Shown here: one piece after another, positions 36,001 to 43,251 of the stretch
Position numbering within the stretch: position 1 is the first letter of the stretch
How the letters are laid out: each line of letters starts with the position of its first letter
Assembly (NCBI RefSeq): GCF_029931775.1
Contig: NC_079324.1
Span: 63,619,268 to 63,683,267 of the forward strand
Direction of reading: 5' to 3'
From: Euleptes europaea
Lineage: Eukaryota; Chordata; Lepidosauria; Squamata; Sphaerodactylidae
DNA: 64,000 bases
Notes under the pieces: generated by a model
Told to the model about the DNA's origin: nothing
What the model saw: the letters and a program-made list of their open reading frames with translations, nothing else
Databases searched by the model: none
Program-made: the position numbers and the translations under genes

Positions 36001-39000
36001 ACGCCGCATACGTCTTCTGAAGGCTACAGTACTGTTGGTAGCTCCGGATTGGCCGAGACGCCCTTGGTATCCGGCTCTCCGGGAAATGTCCTTCAGGGAA
36101 CCATGGAGGCTACCAGTCCAACACGACCTCCTTCTACAGGGCCCAGTATGTCATCCGGATCCTCAGTGGTTCAGAATGACCGTATGGCCATTGAAAGGAG
36201 GAGGCTCTTAGCCTTGGGTTACACTCCAGACATCGTAAATACTATTCTGGCATCGCGGCGCCCATCCACTGTTCGCATTTATAACGCCACATGGAAGGTC
36301 TTCCATTCTTGGTGTAAGAAAAGTTCCGTGGATCCACTTAAACCTAAGATCTCAGGGATCCTAGCCTTTCTTGAGGAAGGCCGCAAGATCAGTCTAAAGT
36401 GTGCCACCTTGAGAAGGCAACTGGCGGCTATAGCTACTCTGGTACCTCAGGTATCCGGATACCCGCTTCTCAACCATCCTCACATAAAAGCCTTTCTTAA
36501 GGGGGTTAAATCTACCTCCCCTCCAGTGGCTCACAGATTTCCGACCTGGAAGATACATACGGTACTTACGGCTCTTACTAAACCACCATTCGAGCCTCTC
36601 AGGACAGTGGACCTGATGTGGCTTAGATTCAAAGTACTTTTCTTAACAGCCATAACATCGGCCCGCAGGGTGTCTGAGCTGGGGGCATTGTCCATTGCCC
36701 CTCATCTTTGCATCTTCCATAATAACAGGGTGGTTCTTCGTCCTGATCCTTCCTTCATCCCGAAGGTAAACACCAGGTTCCACAGAGAACAAGATATTGT
36801 CCTCCCTACCTTCCATCCAGATCCGTCCTCTCCTAGGGAAAAATCTTGGCACTCCCTAGATCTCAGGAGGGCGTTACGAATTTACATTAAACGTACCCAT
36901 CACATTAGACTCACGGATTCTTTATTTGTCACTCTAACGGCTCCAAATAAGGGAAGGGCGATGTCCAGGGCTGCCATCAGCAGCAATATTAGGCAGTGCA
37001 TTGTTCACGCCTACAAGGCCTCTGGCTTACCGGTACCAGTGAACATCACAGCTCATTCTGTCAGGAGTGCGGCTACCTCGGCCGCCTTTGCCAGAAATGT
37101 CTCAGTAGAGGAAATTTGTAGAGCGGCCACATGGTCGTCTACTTCTACTTTTATTCGGCACTACAAATTGGATTTGATTTCCTCCGCTGAGGCTACCTTT
37201 GGGAAAAAGGTGTTACAGGGTGTGGAGGAGTCTTAATTACACCCACCCAGATTCCTAAGCTCTTGTACGTCCCGAACTGAAGATGGCCTTCTCTCACAGA
37301 GCGAGAACGAGCCTTGGGTACTTACCAGTGAAGGCTCCTTCTGCTCTGGGAGATGAAGGCCATCTTCCCCTCCCAATTAAGATCATTAAGACTCTTCCAC
37401 CTTCATATTTTCCTTACCCTTTTTCCAGTACCTGTTCACAAGCAAACAAATGATAATATTTATAAATTATTGAGACGCAGAGATCGTAGACGTTCTACCG
37501 TTTGGTATATTTCGTTGTACAGTTGGCGTTTTTCTGCCTTGTTATTTGTTGTTTGCTCCTCCTGGCATTTTTGTACAATTTTCATGTTTGTTTAAAAAAA
37601 GAAAAAAGAAAGAAGGAATTTATTGCAGGGAGATTACAGTCAAGCTCTAAAAATACTGGAGCTGCAGCAGATGGGAGGGGCTACTTCCTGCAGGATAGGG
37701 GAAGATCTGCAGTTTTGTTTCCTGCCTCCCGGATAAGCACACACAAGAACCCAAGCTGAAGATGGCCTTCGTCTCCCAGAGCAGAAGGAGCCTTCACTGG
37801 TAAGTACCCAAGGCTCGTTCTGCCAGAGCCCCTTTCTGTAGCTGCAGCTTTTTCATCTTTTGACTGTGCTGAGCCTAATGGGGGGGACTCTCCTCTTGCT
37901 TCCAGGGAGATATAATTCTGAAGTGTGAAAAGCTGTTTGAGACGGCCACTAAAATCTGCATGATGGCCAACAAGGAGGACATTGCGATTGCCCAGGGGAG
38001 GTGAGCATCCCCACTGCTGTTCTGCACTGGCCAGGCAACACACCTCTTGTGTGTAGGGGTGGGGTTTTTTTTTGCCGTCAAGTAGCAGCCAACTTATGGT
38101 TGACCCCTCGGGGGGTTTTCAAGGCAAGAGATGTTCACAGGTGGCTTGCCATTGCCTGCCTCTGCATAGCGACCCTGGACTTCCTGGATGGTCTCCCATC
38201 CAATACTAACCTGGGCTGACCCTTCTTAGCTTCCGAGATCTGATGAGGCCGGGCTAGCCTGGGCCCTCCTGGTCAGGGCATTTTTCCCCCTCCAGTATAA
38301 ATCTGTTGTCCAAAGAAACAGAACTGCTTAGCCGGCTTGAGGGTTGAATTTCATGCCCAGTGATTCACATGTTACAATGTCCATGAAGACTTTCAGTTAG
38401 AGATGTTCTGGGATTTCCACACTTCCCAGGTGTGCATAGGCCTGATCCAGCTCAGGACCATTACACATGGGGAGAACGGGTGTCAGCCTCCCTCCCTGCA
38501 CCGTCTTATTCCCAGCCCTGGGAGCTGCTGGGTAAATCTGCATGTAGCCAGCAGCACTTGTAAGACTCTGCCGTGGAGCAAATAGCAGTGCAGGCGGACG
38601 TCTGAAGCCCCTTCTCCTTGTATGTCGTGGTCCTGATCCAAATCAGGCCTTTGTATGCCTGGGAAGCATGGAATTCCCAACGCATGTCTGATCAAAAGCC
38701 TTATGGTGGCTGCAATAAGGACTTTATAACATGTGAAACAGTTGAAGGTTTATGAAACCAGTAAGCCGGTATTAAAACCCAGGCACCTACTTTCCATTAA
38801 GTCTAATTTCTATTCTCCCCCCACCCTCTCCCGGCTGCCTCCTAGGCTTGTGAGTCCTTCCCAGATCTCGCTTTACTCAAATCCCTCCCAAAAGCCATTT
38901 CTGCCACAAATAGTTTCTGTTAACTCCCTAATTCCATTCAGGGAGCACTTGAAAGGAAGCACTTGTGATTTTCCCCCCCTTTCAAAGCTTTTGTGAATTT

Positions 39001-41860
39001 AAAGCATGCAAACCCCGTTTACAAGAGAGCAGTGCCTCTGGATCTCCCAACTTAAAAAAAAAAGCCAAAACTGAAATGGGGTGGGGCTTTGTATGAGGCA
39101 GTGGCTGGGGGAAGAGGTGTTGACCTCCCCACCCCCCGTTGTTGTCTCCATTTTCCCAGTGACAAAATGCAGTGGGGCAGGTTAGGTTAAAAGTTATTGG
39201 CTCCATCTGCCCATCTTGTTGATAGCTCCCTCTCCTCCGTATTAGCTTACCTCTGTTAAAACGCAAACATGTCAGGCGATCCAACCTTGATCTCCCATTA
39301 AACATGAAGCTTGGTCCTTGGGAGCAGCCTAACACTGAAACACAGCACTGGAAGCTTTTCCAGGCATGGTAACGATCCTGCTAAATGTCCTGCTACCAGG
39401 CCAGTGGGAAAGGGGCAGCAGCCATACCAGAGGAAAAGCTGAGTGAAGGGTTTGGGCCTGTCCTCCATCCCTTGTTCCCTTTCCCTCTGCCTAGCTTTAG
39501 GGTAGTATCTTCCTTGGGGCAGGGGCCCTTCTCTTCTGCTTGTTTTCTTTCACCCTACTGACTCCCAGCAGGCCTGGAGTGCATGTTTGGCATTCTGGGC
39601 ATGTGGGTACAGGGGGTACCGTACCGGTCAGGGCTATGGCTGCTCCATGCTTGCACTGCACAAGTGCCCAGTGATGGGTAGAAGCAACCCGAGAATTTTA
39701 GCTTTAGTTCATAAACAAGCAAGTTCTATGGCCTTAAGAGGCCATGTTAGGTTTGACGCTGCACTGCGGAAAGCCTGACGCGGTCTCTGGGGTATGTGTC
39801 TATTTTGTAGCCTCCTGTACAGTTTGGGGTCTGGGAAAGAATCCACCATCATTTTCACCACTGCACACGAGTCTCGGATCTACAAGGCCAAAAGTGGACA
39901 ACTGACTGTGGTGAGTCCTTCAGTTTCTCTCCAATGGAGACTCAGAGGGGCTTACACCTCCTCTCTTCCATTTTCTCCTTACAACAACCCTGACAGGCCC
40001 AAGGTCACCCAGCGAGCTTCCATGGTAGAGTGGGGATTCAAAACTGGGTCTCCCAGATCCTAGTCCGACACTCTAACCACTATACCACGCTGGCTCTCTC
40101 AAGTCCCCATGCCTTCTGCCAGATGTGGATGGGAAGGGAACTGATCTACCAGTAAAAAGTGGGTTTTGGGGGAAGAATTTCTGCTTGGGGGCTGCTGAAG
40201 TCAGCCAGTCTTGCCTGTAACTAGCTTCAGGGGAAAGTTTTTCTCAGCTTCGTAAGCCAGTGGTGATGTCCAGCCTGTGGGCAGGGTGGTGGCGGCGGCA
40301 GCCGAAGCAGACTTTGCTGTTTTGAAGAAAGTATCTTGTCAAAGAAGATGACCCGAAGCTGCCTTCTCCTGGGTCCTGCTGTAGGTCTGGGCAAGCAGGG
40401 AGGGGCCTTTCCTAGCCCTGCTCTCGGAGATTCAGCTTCTATTGGAGATTCTGCCCAGGACCTCCAGCACTGAACCTTCAGTCTCTCCCACTTGAAAAGG
40501 ATTGGAGTTTTTATTGATCCAGCGTCTGGAGGGGAGGGGCTGTGGCTCAGTAGCGGAGCATCTGCCTGGCATGCAGAAGGTCCCAGCATCTCCAGTTCAA
40601 AGGACCAGGCAGTAGGTGATGCAAAAGACCCCTGCCTGAGACCCTGGAGAGCCGCTGCTGGTCTGAGTAGACAGTACTGACTTTGATGGACCAAGGGTCT
40701 CGTTTGGTATAAGGCAGCTTCATGTGCTCATGTGTGTTCATCTGCCTGGCATGCAGGAGGTCCCAGGTTCAGTCCCCGGCATCTCCAGTTCAAAGGACCA
40801 GGCGGTAGATGATGCGAAAGATCTCTGCCTGAGACCCTGGAGAGACCCTGTCAGTCAGAGTAGACAATACTGACCGTGATGGACCAAGGTTCATCTGATT
40901 CAGCATAAGGCAGCTTCATGTGTTCATGTGATCTGATATTAGATGGCATCTTAAACTGCAGGAGAGGGAGTCCCTCCTTCTTTGTTTGCTTTGTCCAGGC
41001 TTATTTGTTGCAAACATCAGGCTCTTTCCTCTTGGCAAGCGCTTGTCTATTGCTCAGAGGATGCAGGAGTGGCTAGCATACGTTGAGATTATTTTTCAGT
41101 CAAAGGTGCTGCCTTTGAGAGTGGTTCTTCTTTTCAAGAGAGCCCAGAACATCACAGATGCTGGGAGTCAGAGTTAGGCCGCTGGTCTGCCTTGCTCATT
41201 CAAGCCAGTGATTTTCCAGGGGCTCGGGCAGAAAAAGGATGTTCCCGTAGCTTGCCCCCTTGTGCACGTGTCACTGAGCCACAACCCCTCCCATGTAGCA
41301 CCATCAAGATAATCTAGTCTGGTATTCTCTTCCAATAGTGGTCATTCTGATGCTTCCAGGAAACCTATTTGTGCGTGTAAAGTGCTGTCAAGTCACAGCT
41401 GACTTCTGGTAACCCCGTAGAGTTTTCAAGGCAAGAGATGTTAAGAGGTTTTGCCATCGCCTGCCACTGTGTAGCATCCCTGGACTTCCTTGGTGGTCTC
41501 CCAATCCAAGTACTAACCAGAGCTGAACCCCACTTAGCTTCTGAGATCTGAGGGGATAGGGCTGAAACCTACCAGCACCTAAAGAGGCTCGACTTTCCCG
41601 TTGTTGCTTCCAGGACCCTGATAATCAGAGGTTCCATTCTCTCTCACATGGATTGTCAAATGATGTTTCATCCTTTAAAATGTTTTTTTTTTAAACCCAT
41701 CTAGCTCAGCTGCCACCTCCTCATCTTCTTGTTTGAGTGAAGATGCCTTCCACTTGCTGGGAATACTAAATGAGAAGGGAATTTGTCTCCTCTTTACATC
41801 TGAAAACTGCCTGTTTATGTTTAAATCCAAAAGGTATCGCCCAAAGCGAAAAAACCCTGA
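7848..41860 (+). CDS. MYO1H: Unconventional myosin-Ih, complete, 31 coding exons
   Basis: Single-headed class I myosin: an actin-activated ATPase motor with a calmodulin-binding neck and a membrane-binding TH1 tail. Coding exons: 7848-7973, 9081-9196, 9689-9887, 11361-11441, 11741-11920, 12740-12838, 14163-14276, 14797-14868, 14967-15086, 16966-17033, 17980-18085, 18235-18315, 20086-20177, 20354-20448, 20850-20896, 21486-21566, 21757-21862, 23654-23771, 23992-24105, 24858-24934, 25080-25148, 26215-26299, 26963-27122, 27681-27764, 28501-28594, 29231-29286, 29445-29580, 30942-31012, 37906-38000, 39811-39910, 41834-41860. All junctions are GT-AG and keep phase; they total 3069 nt, 1022 residues plus TGA, close to the family's usual length. 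The ATG was chosen because [16 protein letters not shown] matches the N-terminus of MYO1H/MYO1C proteins. MYO1H is preferred over MYO1C because the next genes are KCTD10 and UBE3B. No break is seen. The 5' noncoding exon and promoter were not found. Confidence 0.93.
8489..8698 (+). mobile_element. GTTGCCAAC-family MITE in MYO1H intron 1
   Basis: Starts AGGGTTGCCAACCTCC and ends GGCAACTCTAG. Flanks TCCTACTG and TCCGACTA match at 6 of 8 bases, again compatible with an 8-bp target duplication. Confidence 0.65.
10119..10290 (+). repeat. tRNA-Ala-derived SINE
   Basis: Has CTCAGTGGTAGAGCATCTGC as A-box region and a B-box-like GGTCCCAGGGTCAATGCCC, then the family body GAGTAGACAATACTGACC-like. It sits just left of the foldback element at 10342. 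Confidence 0.8.
10342..10811. mobile_element. Foldback hAT-like MITE with perfect 8-bp target duplication
   Basis: Terminal inverted repeat TAGGGCTGTCGAT at the left and its complement at the right, flanked by AATGGAAT at 10334-10341 and 10812-10819. The middle (about 10512-10677) is a long imperfect hairpin: CACAGATCCATGCTGCC pairs with GGCAGCGTGGATCTGTG, and CCCGCCCACCTCCCTGGGA with TCCCAGGGAGGTGGGCGGG. No coding capacity. It lies in MYO1H intron 3. Confidence 0.8.
12427..12623 (-). mobile_element. Diverged GTTGCCAAC-type repeat
   Basis: Starts AGGGTTGCCAACTCTGGCC and has the family's GCCATAGAGTCCACCCTCC middle; the right end is degraded. Belongs to a subfamily also seen at 27887 and 49663. 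Confidence 0.5.
12891..13240 (+). repeat. tRNA-derived SINE with internal tandem duplication
   Basis: Begins GAGAGCCAGCGTGGTGTAGT, a tRNA-like head, and ends with the body CTTAAGTGGTAGAGAAAGTTGGCATATAAAA. A 52-bp part (13037-13088) is repeated in tandem at 13089-13140. It begins about 50 bp after MYO1H exon 6. Confidence 0.8.
13305..13515 (+). repeat. L2 LINE fragment
   Basis: Encodes a decayed form of the L2 reverse transcriptase C-terminal signature: [10 protein letters not shown] and, further on, an L2-like [11 protein letters not shown] region in shifted frames. It is followed at 13520-13640 by a SINE tail (GGGGAGAAAGGTGGGGTAGA). Confidence 0.65.
15340..15604 (+). repeat. Penelope-like retroelement 3' tail, single orientation
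   Basis: Runs from TTTGATACTTTTTGCAGG to TGAAAGCCTTCGAC. It shares the module CTGAAGATGCCTGCCACAGC and CACAGCCCGGATAACC with inverted copies at 49020 and 55720. The Penelope assignment is inference from the inverted-copy habit of that group. Confidence 0.55.
15666..15789 (-). repeat. Short LINE 3' insertion with 14-bp target duplication
   Basis: CAGGGAGATTTTTT is present on both sides (15652-15665 and 15790-15803). The insert starts AT-rich, T-run dominated, like a reversed poly-A-tailed LINE end. The LINE family is not identified. Confidence 0.5.
15804..16460. other. Intronic sequence without recognised features
   Basis: Part of MYO1H intron 9. AT-rich, with A- and T-runs near 16010-16140. 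No gene or clear repeat was recognised. Confidence 0.5.
16461..16660. repeat. Inverted pair of a retroelement tail (second family)
   Basis: AGAGTCCAGTAGCACCTTAA at the left is the complement of TTAAGGTGCTTCTGGACTCT at the right, with the ACTAACAAAATTT stretches also complementary. The pair meets at a hairpin with TCACAGTTCACTTCTTCAG. Related to the copy at 47941-48126. Confidence 0.6.
16966..24934 (+). CDS. MYO1H: MYO1H exons 10-20: C-terminal half of the motor and converter
   Basis: Encodes roughly residues 370-697. Switch II, DIYGFE, is at residues 381-386 in exon 10. Exon 11 starts in the middle of a codon at 17980 and continues with the conserved [16 protein letters not shown] motif. Exon 14 has the [10 protein letters not shown] stretch. 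Exon 17 carries YIRCIKPN, the SH1-SH2/relay region shared by myosins. Exons 18-20 encode [17 protein letters not shown] and KIFIR, the converter region. The intron before exon 11 contains an unexplained in-frame exon-like segment at 17671-17770. Confidence 0.92.
17262..17530 (+). mobile_element. Diverged GTTGCCAAC-type repeat in MYO1H intron 10
   Basis: Has the family's CCCTGGAGAAAATGGCTGCTTTGG-type middle (17340-17363) and ends GACCTGGCAGCCCTA. Ends are degraded. Confidence 0.5.
17671..17770 (+). other. Exon-like segment in MYO1H intron 10, origin unknown
   Basis: A TTCTCACAG acceptor precedes 17671. Joined in phase to exon 10, the segment stays open for 32 codons ([19 protein letters not shown] and on) and ends in TAG at 17768-17770. 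It has protein-like composition but is not recognised. It may be an alternative terminal exon giving a motor fragment, a remnant of another gene, or chance. Confidence 0.3.
23463..23640 (-). repeat. CR1 LINE 3' fragment
   Basis: Reversed CR1 tail, starting GAATCATAGAGTTGGAAGGG and continuing with CATCTAGTCCAACCCCCTGC. It ends just before MYO1H exon 18. Confidence 0.85.
25080..27122 (+). CDS. MYO1H: MYO1H exons 21-23: IQ-motif neck and start of the tail
   Basis: Exon 21 (residues about 698-720) carries a first IQ-like helix with [14 protein letters not shown]. Exon 22 (about 721-749) carries a second, [18 protein letters not shown]. Exon 23 opens with [13 protein letters not shown], a weak third IQ-like helix. 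In class I myosins these helices bind calmodulin light chains and form the lever arm. The glutamine of the consensus is present in the first motif but replaced in the second, which could weaken light-chain binding; this is inference. Confidence 0.88.
25205..25390 (+). mobile_element. Diverged GTTGCCAAC-type repeat
   Basis: Carries CTGATCTCCAGGTGATAGAG and CCTGGAGAAAATGGCTGC, internal modules of the family; ends are degraded. Lies in MYO1H intron 21. Confidence 0.5.
25391..25545 (-). repeat. tRNA-Ala-derived SINE, partial
   Basis: Reversed copy ending with TTTACCACTGAGCCATGGCC, the complement of the tRNA-Ala-like A-box region. The 3' end is truncated. A CR1 fragment follows immediately. Confidence 0.75.
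25546..25985 (-). repeat. CR1 LINE 3' fragment
   Basis: Starts with the reversed tail CATAGAACCATAGAGTTGG and extends about 440 bp into the 3' part, including AACTCTTTTGATTTAATTTC. Noncoding. Confidence 0.85.
26630..26935. repeat. Unclassified interspersed repeat
   Basis: GC-rich stretch with repeated GATGTCA-type modules (CCGGAAATGATGTCAGC, AAAAGTGATGTCACC) that I take for a lizard repeat seen often in this context. Family unknown. Lies in MYO1H intron 22. Confidence 0.35.
27681..41860 (+). CDS. MYO1H: MYO1H exons 24-31: TH1 membrane-binding tail
   Basis: Encodes the basic TH1 tail, which in MYO1C contains a pleckstrin-homology-like fold that binds phosphoinositides. In exon 27 the stretch [15 protein letters not shown] keeps a lysine (residue 887) and an arginine (residue 898) aligned with MYO1C Lys892 and Arg903, known to be needed for phosphoinositide binding, so membrane binding is probably conserved. 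Exon 28 ([11 protein letters not shown]) and exon 29 ([16 protein letters not shown]) are separated by a 6.9-kb intron holding 5S- and tRNA-derived SINEs and the DIRS element. Exon 30 ends LTV and exon 31 adds only VSPKAKKP and TGA. Confidence 0.9.
27887..28075 (-). mobile_element. Diverged GTTGCCAAC-type repeat
   Basis: Contains TGGGAAATGCCTGGAGATTT and CACCCTCCAAAGCAGCAATT, modules shared with the copies at 12427 and 49663. Lies in MYO1H intron 24. Confidence 0.5.
28735..29186 (+). repeat. CR1 LINE 3' fragment
   Basis: Sense-oriented 3' part with CTGAAGAGGAGAAGACTGAG, CATTAGGAAGAAATTTCTAA and the tail CCCTTCCAACTCTATGATTT. Lies in MYO1H intron 25, ending 45 bp before exon 26. Confidence 0.85.
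31361..31577 (-). repeat. 5S-rRNA-derived SINE
   Basis: The right part, read reversed, matches the 5S rRNA internal promoter region (complement of ACTAACCAGGGCCGACCCTG and CTTAGCGTCTGAGATC). The left part is the family body GTCAAGTCGCAGTAGACTTA. It is a SINE, not a 5S gene: only part of 5S is present. Other copies: 38071, 41371, 50775. Confidence 0.85.
31665..31958 (-). repeat. tRNA-derived SINE, probably Sauria type
   Basis: Read on the minus strand it starts with GAGCCCCGTGGCGCAG, a tRNA-like head, and ends GGGGACCTTTACCT, the end typical of Sauria SINEs from memory. It lies in MYO1H intron 28 just left of the DIRS element. Confidence 0.7.
32097..32228 (+). repeat. DIRS left inverted terminal repeat
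   Basis: Starts GTTCTCGCTCTGTGAGAG and is the near-exact complement of 37656-37790 in the right terminal repeat; shared blocks include GCAGGAAACAAAACTGCAG. Confidence 0.85.
37271..37368. repeat. DIRS internal complementary region
   Basis: The first half (ending AGAGCGAGAAC) is the complement of the outer left end at 32097; the second half (GAGCCTTGGGTACTTACC and on) is the complement of the outer right end up to 37819. The two meet at the shared GAAC, as expected if both ends are templated through this region to make a circular intermediate. Confidence 0.85.
37656..37819 (-). repeat. DIRS right inverted terminal repeat
   Basis: Complement of the left terminal repeat with an extra outer stretch (GAGCCTTCACTGGTAAGTAC and on) that has its partner only in the internal complementary region. 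Ends in GTT at 37817-37819. Confidence 0.85.
38071..38280 (-). repeat. 5S-rRNA-derived SINE
   Basis: Same family as at 31361, with GGTCTCCCATCCAATACTAA and CTTAGCTTCCGAGATCTGAT. Lies in MYO1H intron 29. Confidence 0.85.
39934..40103 (-). repeat. tRNA-derived SINE (GCCAGCGTGGTGTAGTGG family)
   Basis: Reversed copy ending CACTATACCACGCTGGCTCT, complement of the tRNA-like head; body includes CCCAAGGTCACCCAGCGAGC. It begins 24 bp after MYO1H exon 30. Confidence 0.8.
40531..40930 (+). repeat. Two tandem tRNA-Ala-derived SINEs
   Basis: First copy about 40531-40740 with full head (GGGGCTGTGGCTCAGTAGC); second 40741-40930 lacks the A-box part and starts at TCTGCCTGGCATGCAGG. Both end with the CAGCTTCATGTG tail, so the second may come from partial duplication or a second insertion. 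Confidence 0.8.
41371..41563 (-). repeat. 5S-rRNA-derived SINE
   Basis: Same family as at 31361; keeps GTCAAGTCACAGCTGACTTC and the reversed 5S piece CTTAGCTTCTGAGATCTGAG. Lies in MYO1H intron 30, about 270 bp before exon 31. Confidence 0.8.
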
Positions 41861-43245
41861 TGGGAACGAGTTCCAGGTTTTGCCTGTTACCACGGCTGCT
41901 GGGAACAGAAAGTTATCTCAGACATCACCCTGTACGGAGAAGAGCCGCGTCCTTGAGAGTTCTGATGCCATAGGACTGCTGCAGATGCACCTCCCTTGTG
42001 TCTCACCTTTTTAAAAAAGCAATATCATAGTATACATATTTAATATATACAGCTCTTAGTTACATAACCCACCATTACTCTTACATGTCCCAACAATTGA
42101 TGTTAACACTGCTAGAGCTCTAGTTTTGTGACTTTCTCTATAATCCAAGTTCCGAGTTCCAAATAATTTATGTCTAACTGCACTTAATGGCTCTAACTGC
42201 ACTAAGCCTTTTTAAAGCAAAGCAACTCTGCTACCAGAAGAAGAGGGGCTCCAGCCATGGCTTCCGGGGTGGGCTTAAGCTGCTTACAAAAGAAGAGAAA
42301 CAGCAGAGGGTAAAAGCTCGATGACCCTCCAGCTGGGAAGAAGTCTGGCCTCCTTCATTCAAGACCAAGCCGCTGGCAGGCAACTTGAGGCTGTGAGCAG
42401 CCCTGGATTTTGCCACCCGCAGCTGCCGAGCGGACGTTCCGGACCCAGCCTGTAGCTTTCGCCAGTTGCCGTGTTGCCTGCTGCTGGAATTGTGCCTCGC
42501 TCTGCGTCAGCGAGACAGAAGGTACTGTAAATGGTGATGCAAATAAAGAGATGGAGAGAAAGTTACAGAGCTTGAAACTGATCTGTGTGTCCATATTTAA
42601 GTCGCCATCTGGTTGGGTCTGTAAAGAAAGTGAGGTTTGTTCTGGGCAGCCCTCATCCTTCTCACTGGGAAGTCATTCCCCAGGAGACCAGCTTGGTTGA
42701 TCTTCCCCTGCTGTCCACAACCATAGGCAGGGCTGGCTGTGTGCATGCTCAGTTCAGGCAAGGCATGTGAGTCACAGGGGCCTCTAGCCAGGCTTGTTGG
42801 ACCCAAGTATGTTCTTCAGGTCATGTGCTCAAGTCCTCTACAATCTGCAGAATTTCTTAGCTGCAAAAATCACATAAGGCTAAAAGTTGTTCTGGCGGAT
42901 CCTACAGCTGTGGAGGAAAGAGGGCAGGGTGTTTTCTTCTTGTGACTCAGACTGGGGCACCAAAGCAAGATTTGCATGTGCAGATGAGGCTGTGCATCCG
43001 GCTTCATCCTCCGCAAAGCATTTCCCCCTTGCATTCTCTTCGTACCCTGAATTTGGAGCTGGTTGCAGGTGCTCTCCACTGGTCAAAAAGCTGAAAGGCC
43101 TGCTCTGGATTAAATACGACACACCGTTCTGCCTCCTGCAAGTAATGAGCCCTTGGCCTCAGCAGCTGAAACAATTCAGGAGAAAGCAATAGGGAGCTAC
43201 TTTCAAGGAAGCTCAGAGGCACATTTAAATAGGAAACGTTTCTGA
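41861..43245. other. MYO1H 3' flank, probable 3' UTR and short spacer
   Basis: Follows the MYO1H TGA at 41858-41860. The best polyadenylation signal is AATAAA at 42542-42547. No repeat of the families above and no other gene was recognised. Confidence 0.5.
42542..42547 (+). terminator. Candidate MYO1H polyadenylation signal
   Basis: AATAAA in sense orientation, about 680 bp after the MYO1H stop codon. Chosen only as the first clean hexamer; untested. Confidence 0.4.
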
Positions 43246-43251
43246 TTTATT
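43246..43251 (-). terminator. Candidate KCTD10 polyadenylation signal
   Basis: TTTATT on the plus strand is AATAAA in KCTD10 sense, about 3.36 kb after its stop codon. It marks the left end of a long repeat-poor stretch. Confidence 0.4.

Larger units (their letters stand above)
32097..37819 (+). mobile_element. DIRS-type tyrosine-recombinase retrotransposon, nearly whole
   Basis: A fossil or recent copy of a DIRS-1-like element, in the same direction as MYO1H, within its intron 28. Parts in order: left inverted terminal repeat 32097-32228; a gag-like reading frame 32449-34284; a reverse transcriptase region in about 34.3-35.1 kb with a YLDD box; RNase H in about 35.1-35.8 kb; a tyrosine recombinase in about 36.2-37.24 kb, with the conserved Arg, His-x-x-Arg and Tyr; an internal complementary region 37271-37368; and a right inverted terminal repeat 37656-37819. 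Each end carries GTT, as in DIRS elements, and no target duplication is expected. Overlapping frames are usual for the family. It looks nearly whole, with perhaps one or two breaks. The open frames and similar terminal repeats suggest a young insertion. Confidence 0.88.

Noticed and set aside
7848-41860. Calling the myosin MYO1C, which is very similar
   Set aside because: The neighbours KCTD10 and UBE3B belong with MYO1H; MYO1C sits beside INPP5K and PITPNA. The N-terminus MEGAL also fits MYO1H as I recall it.
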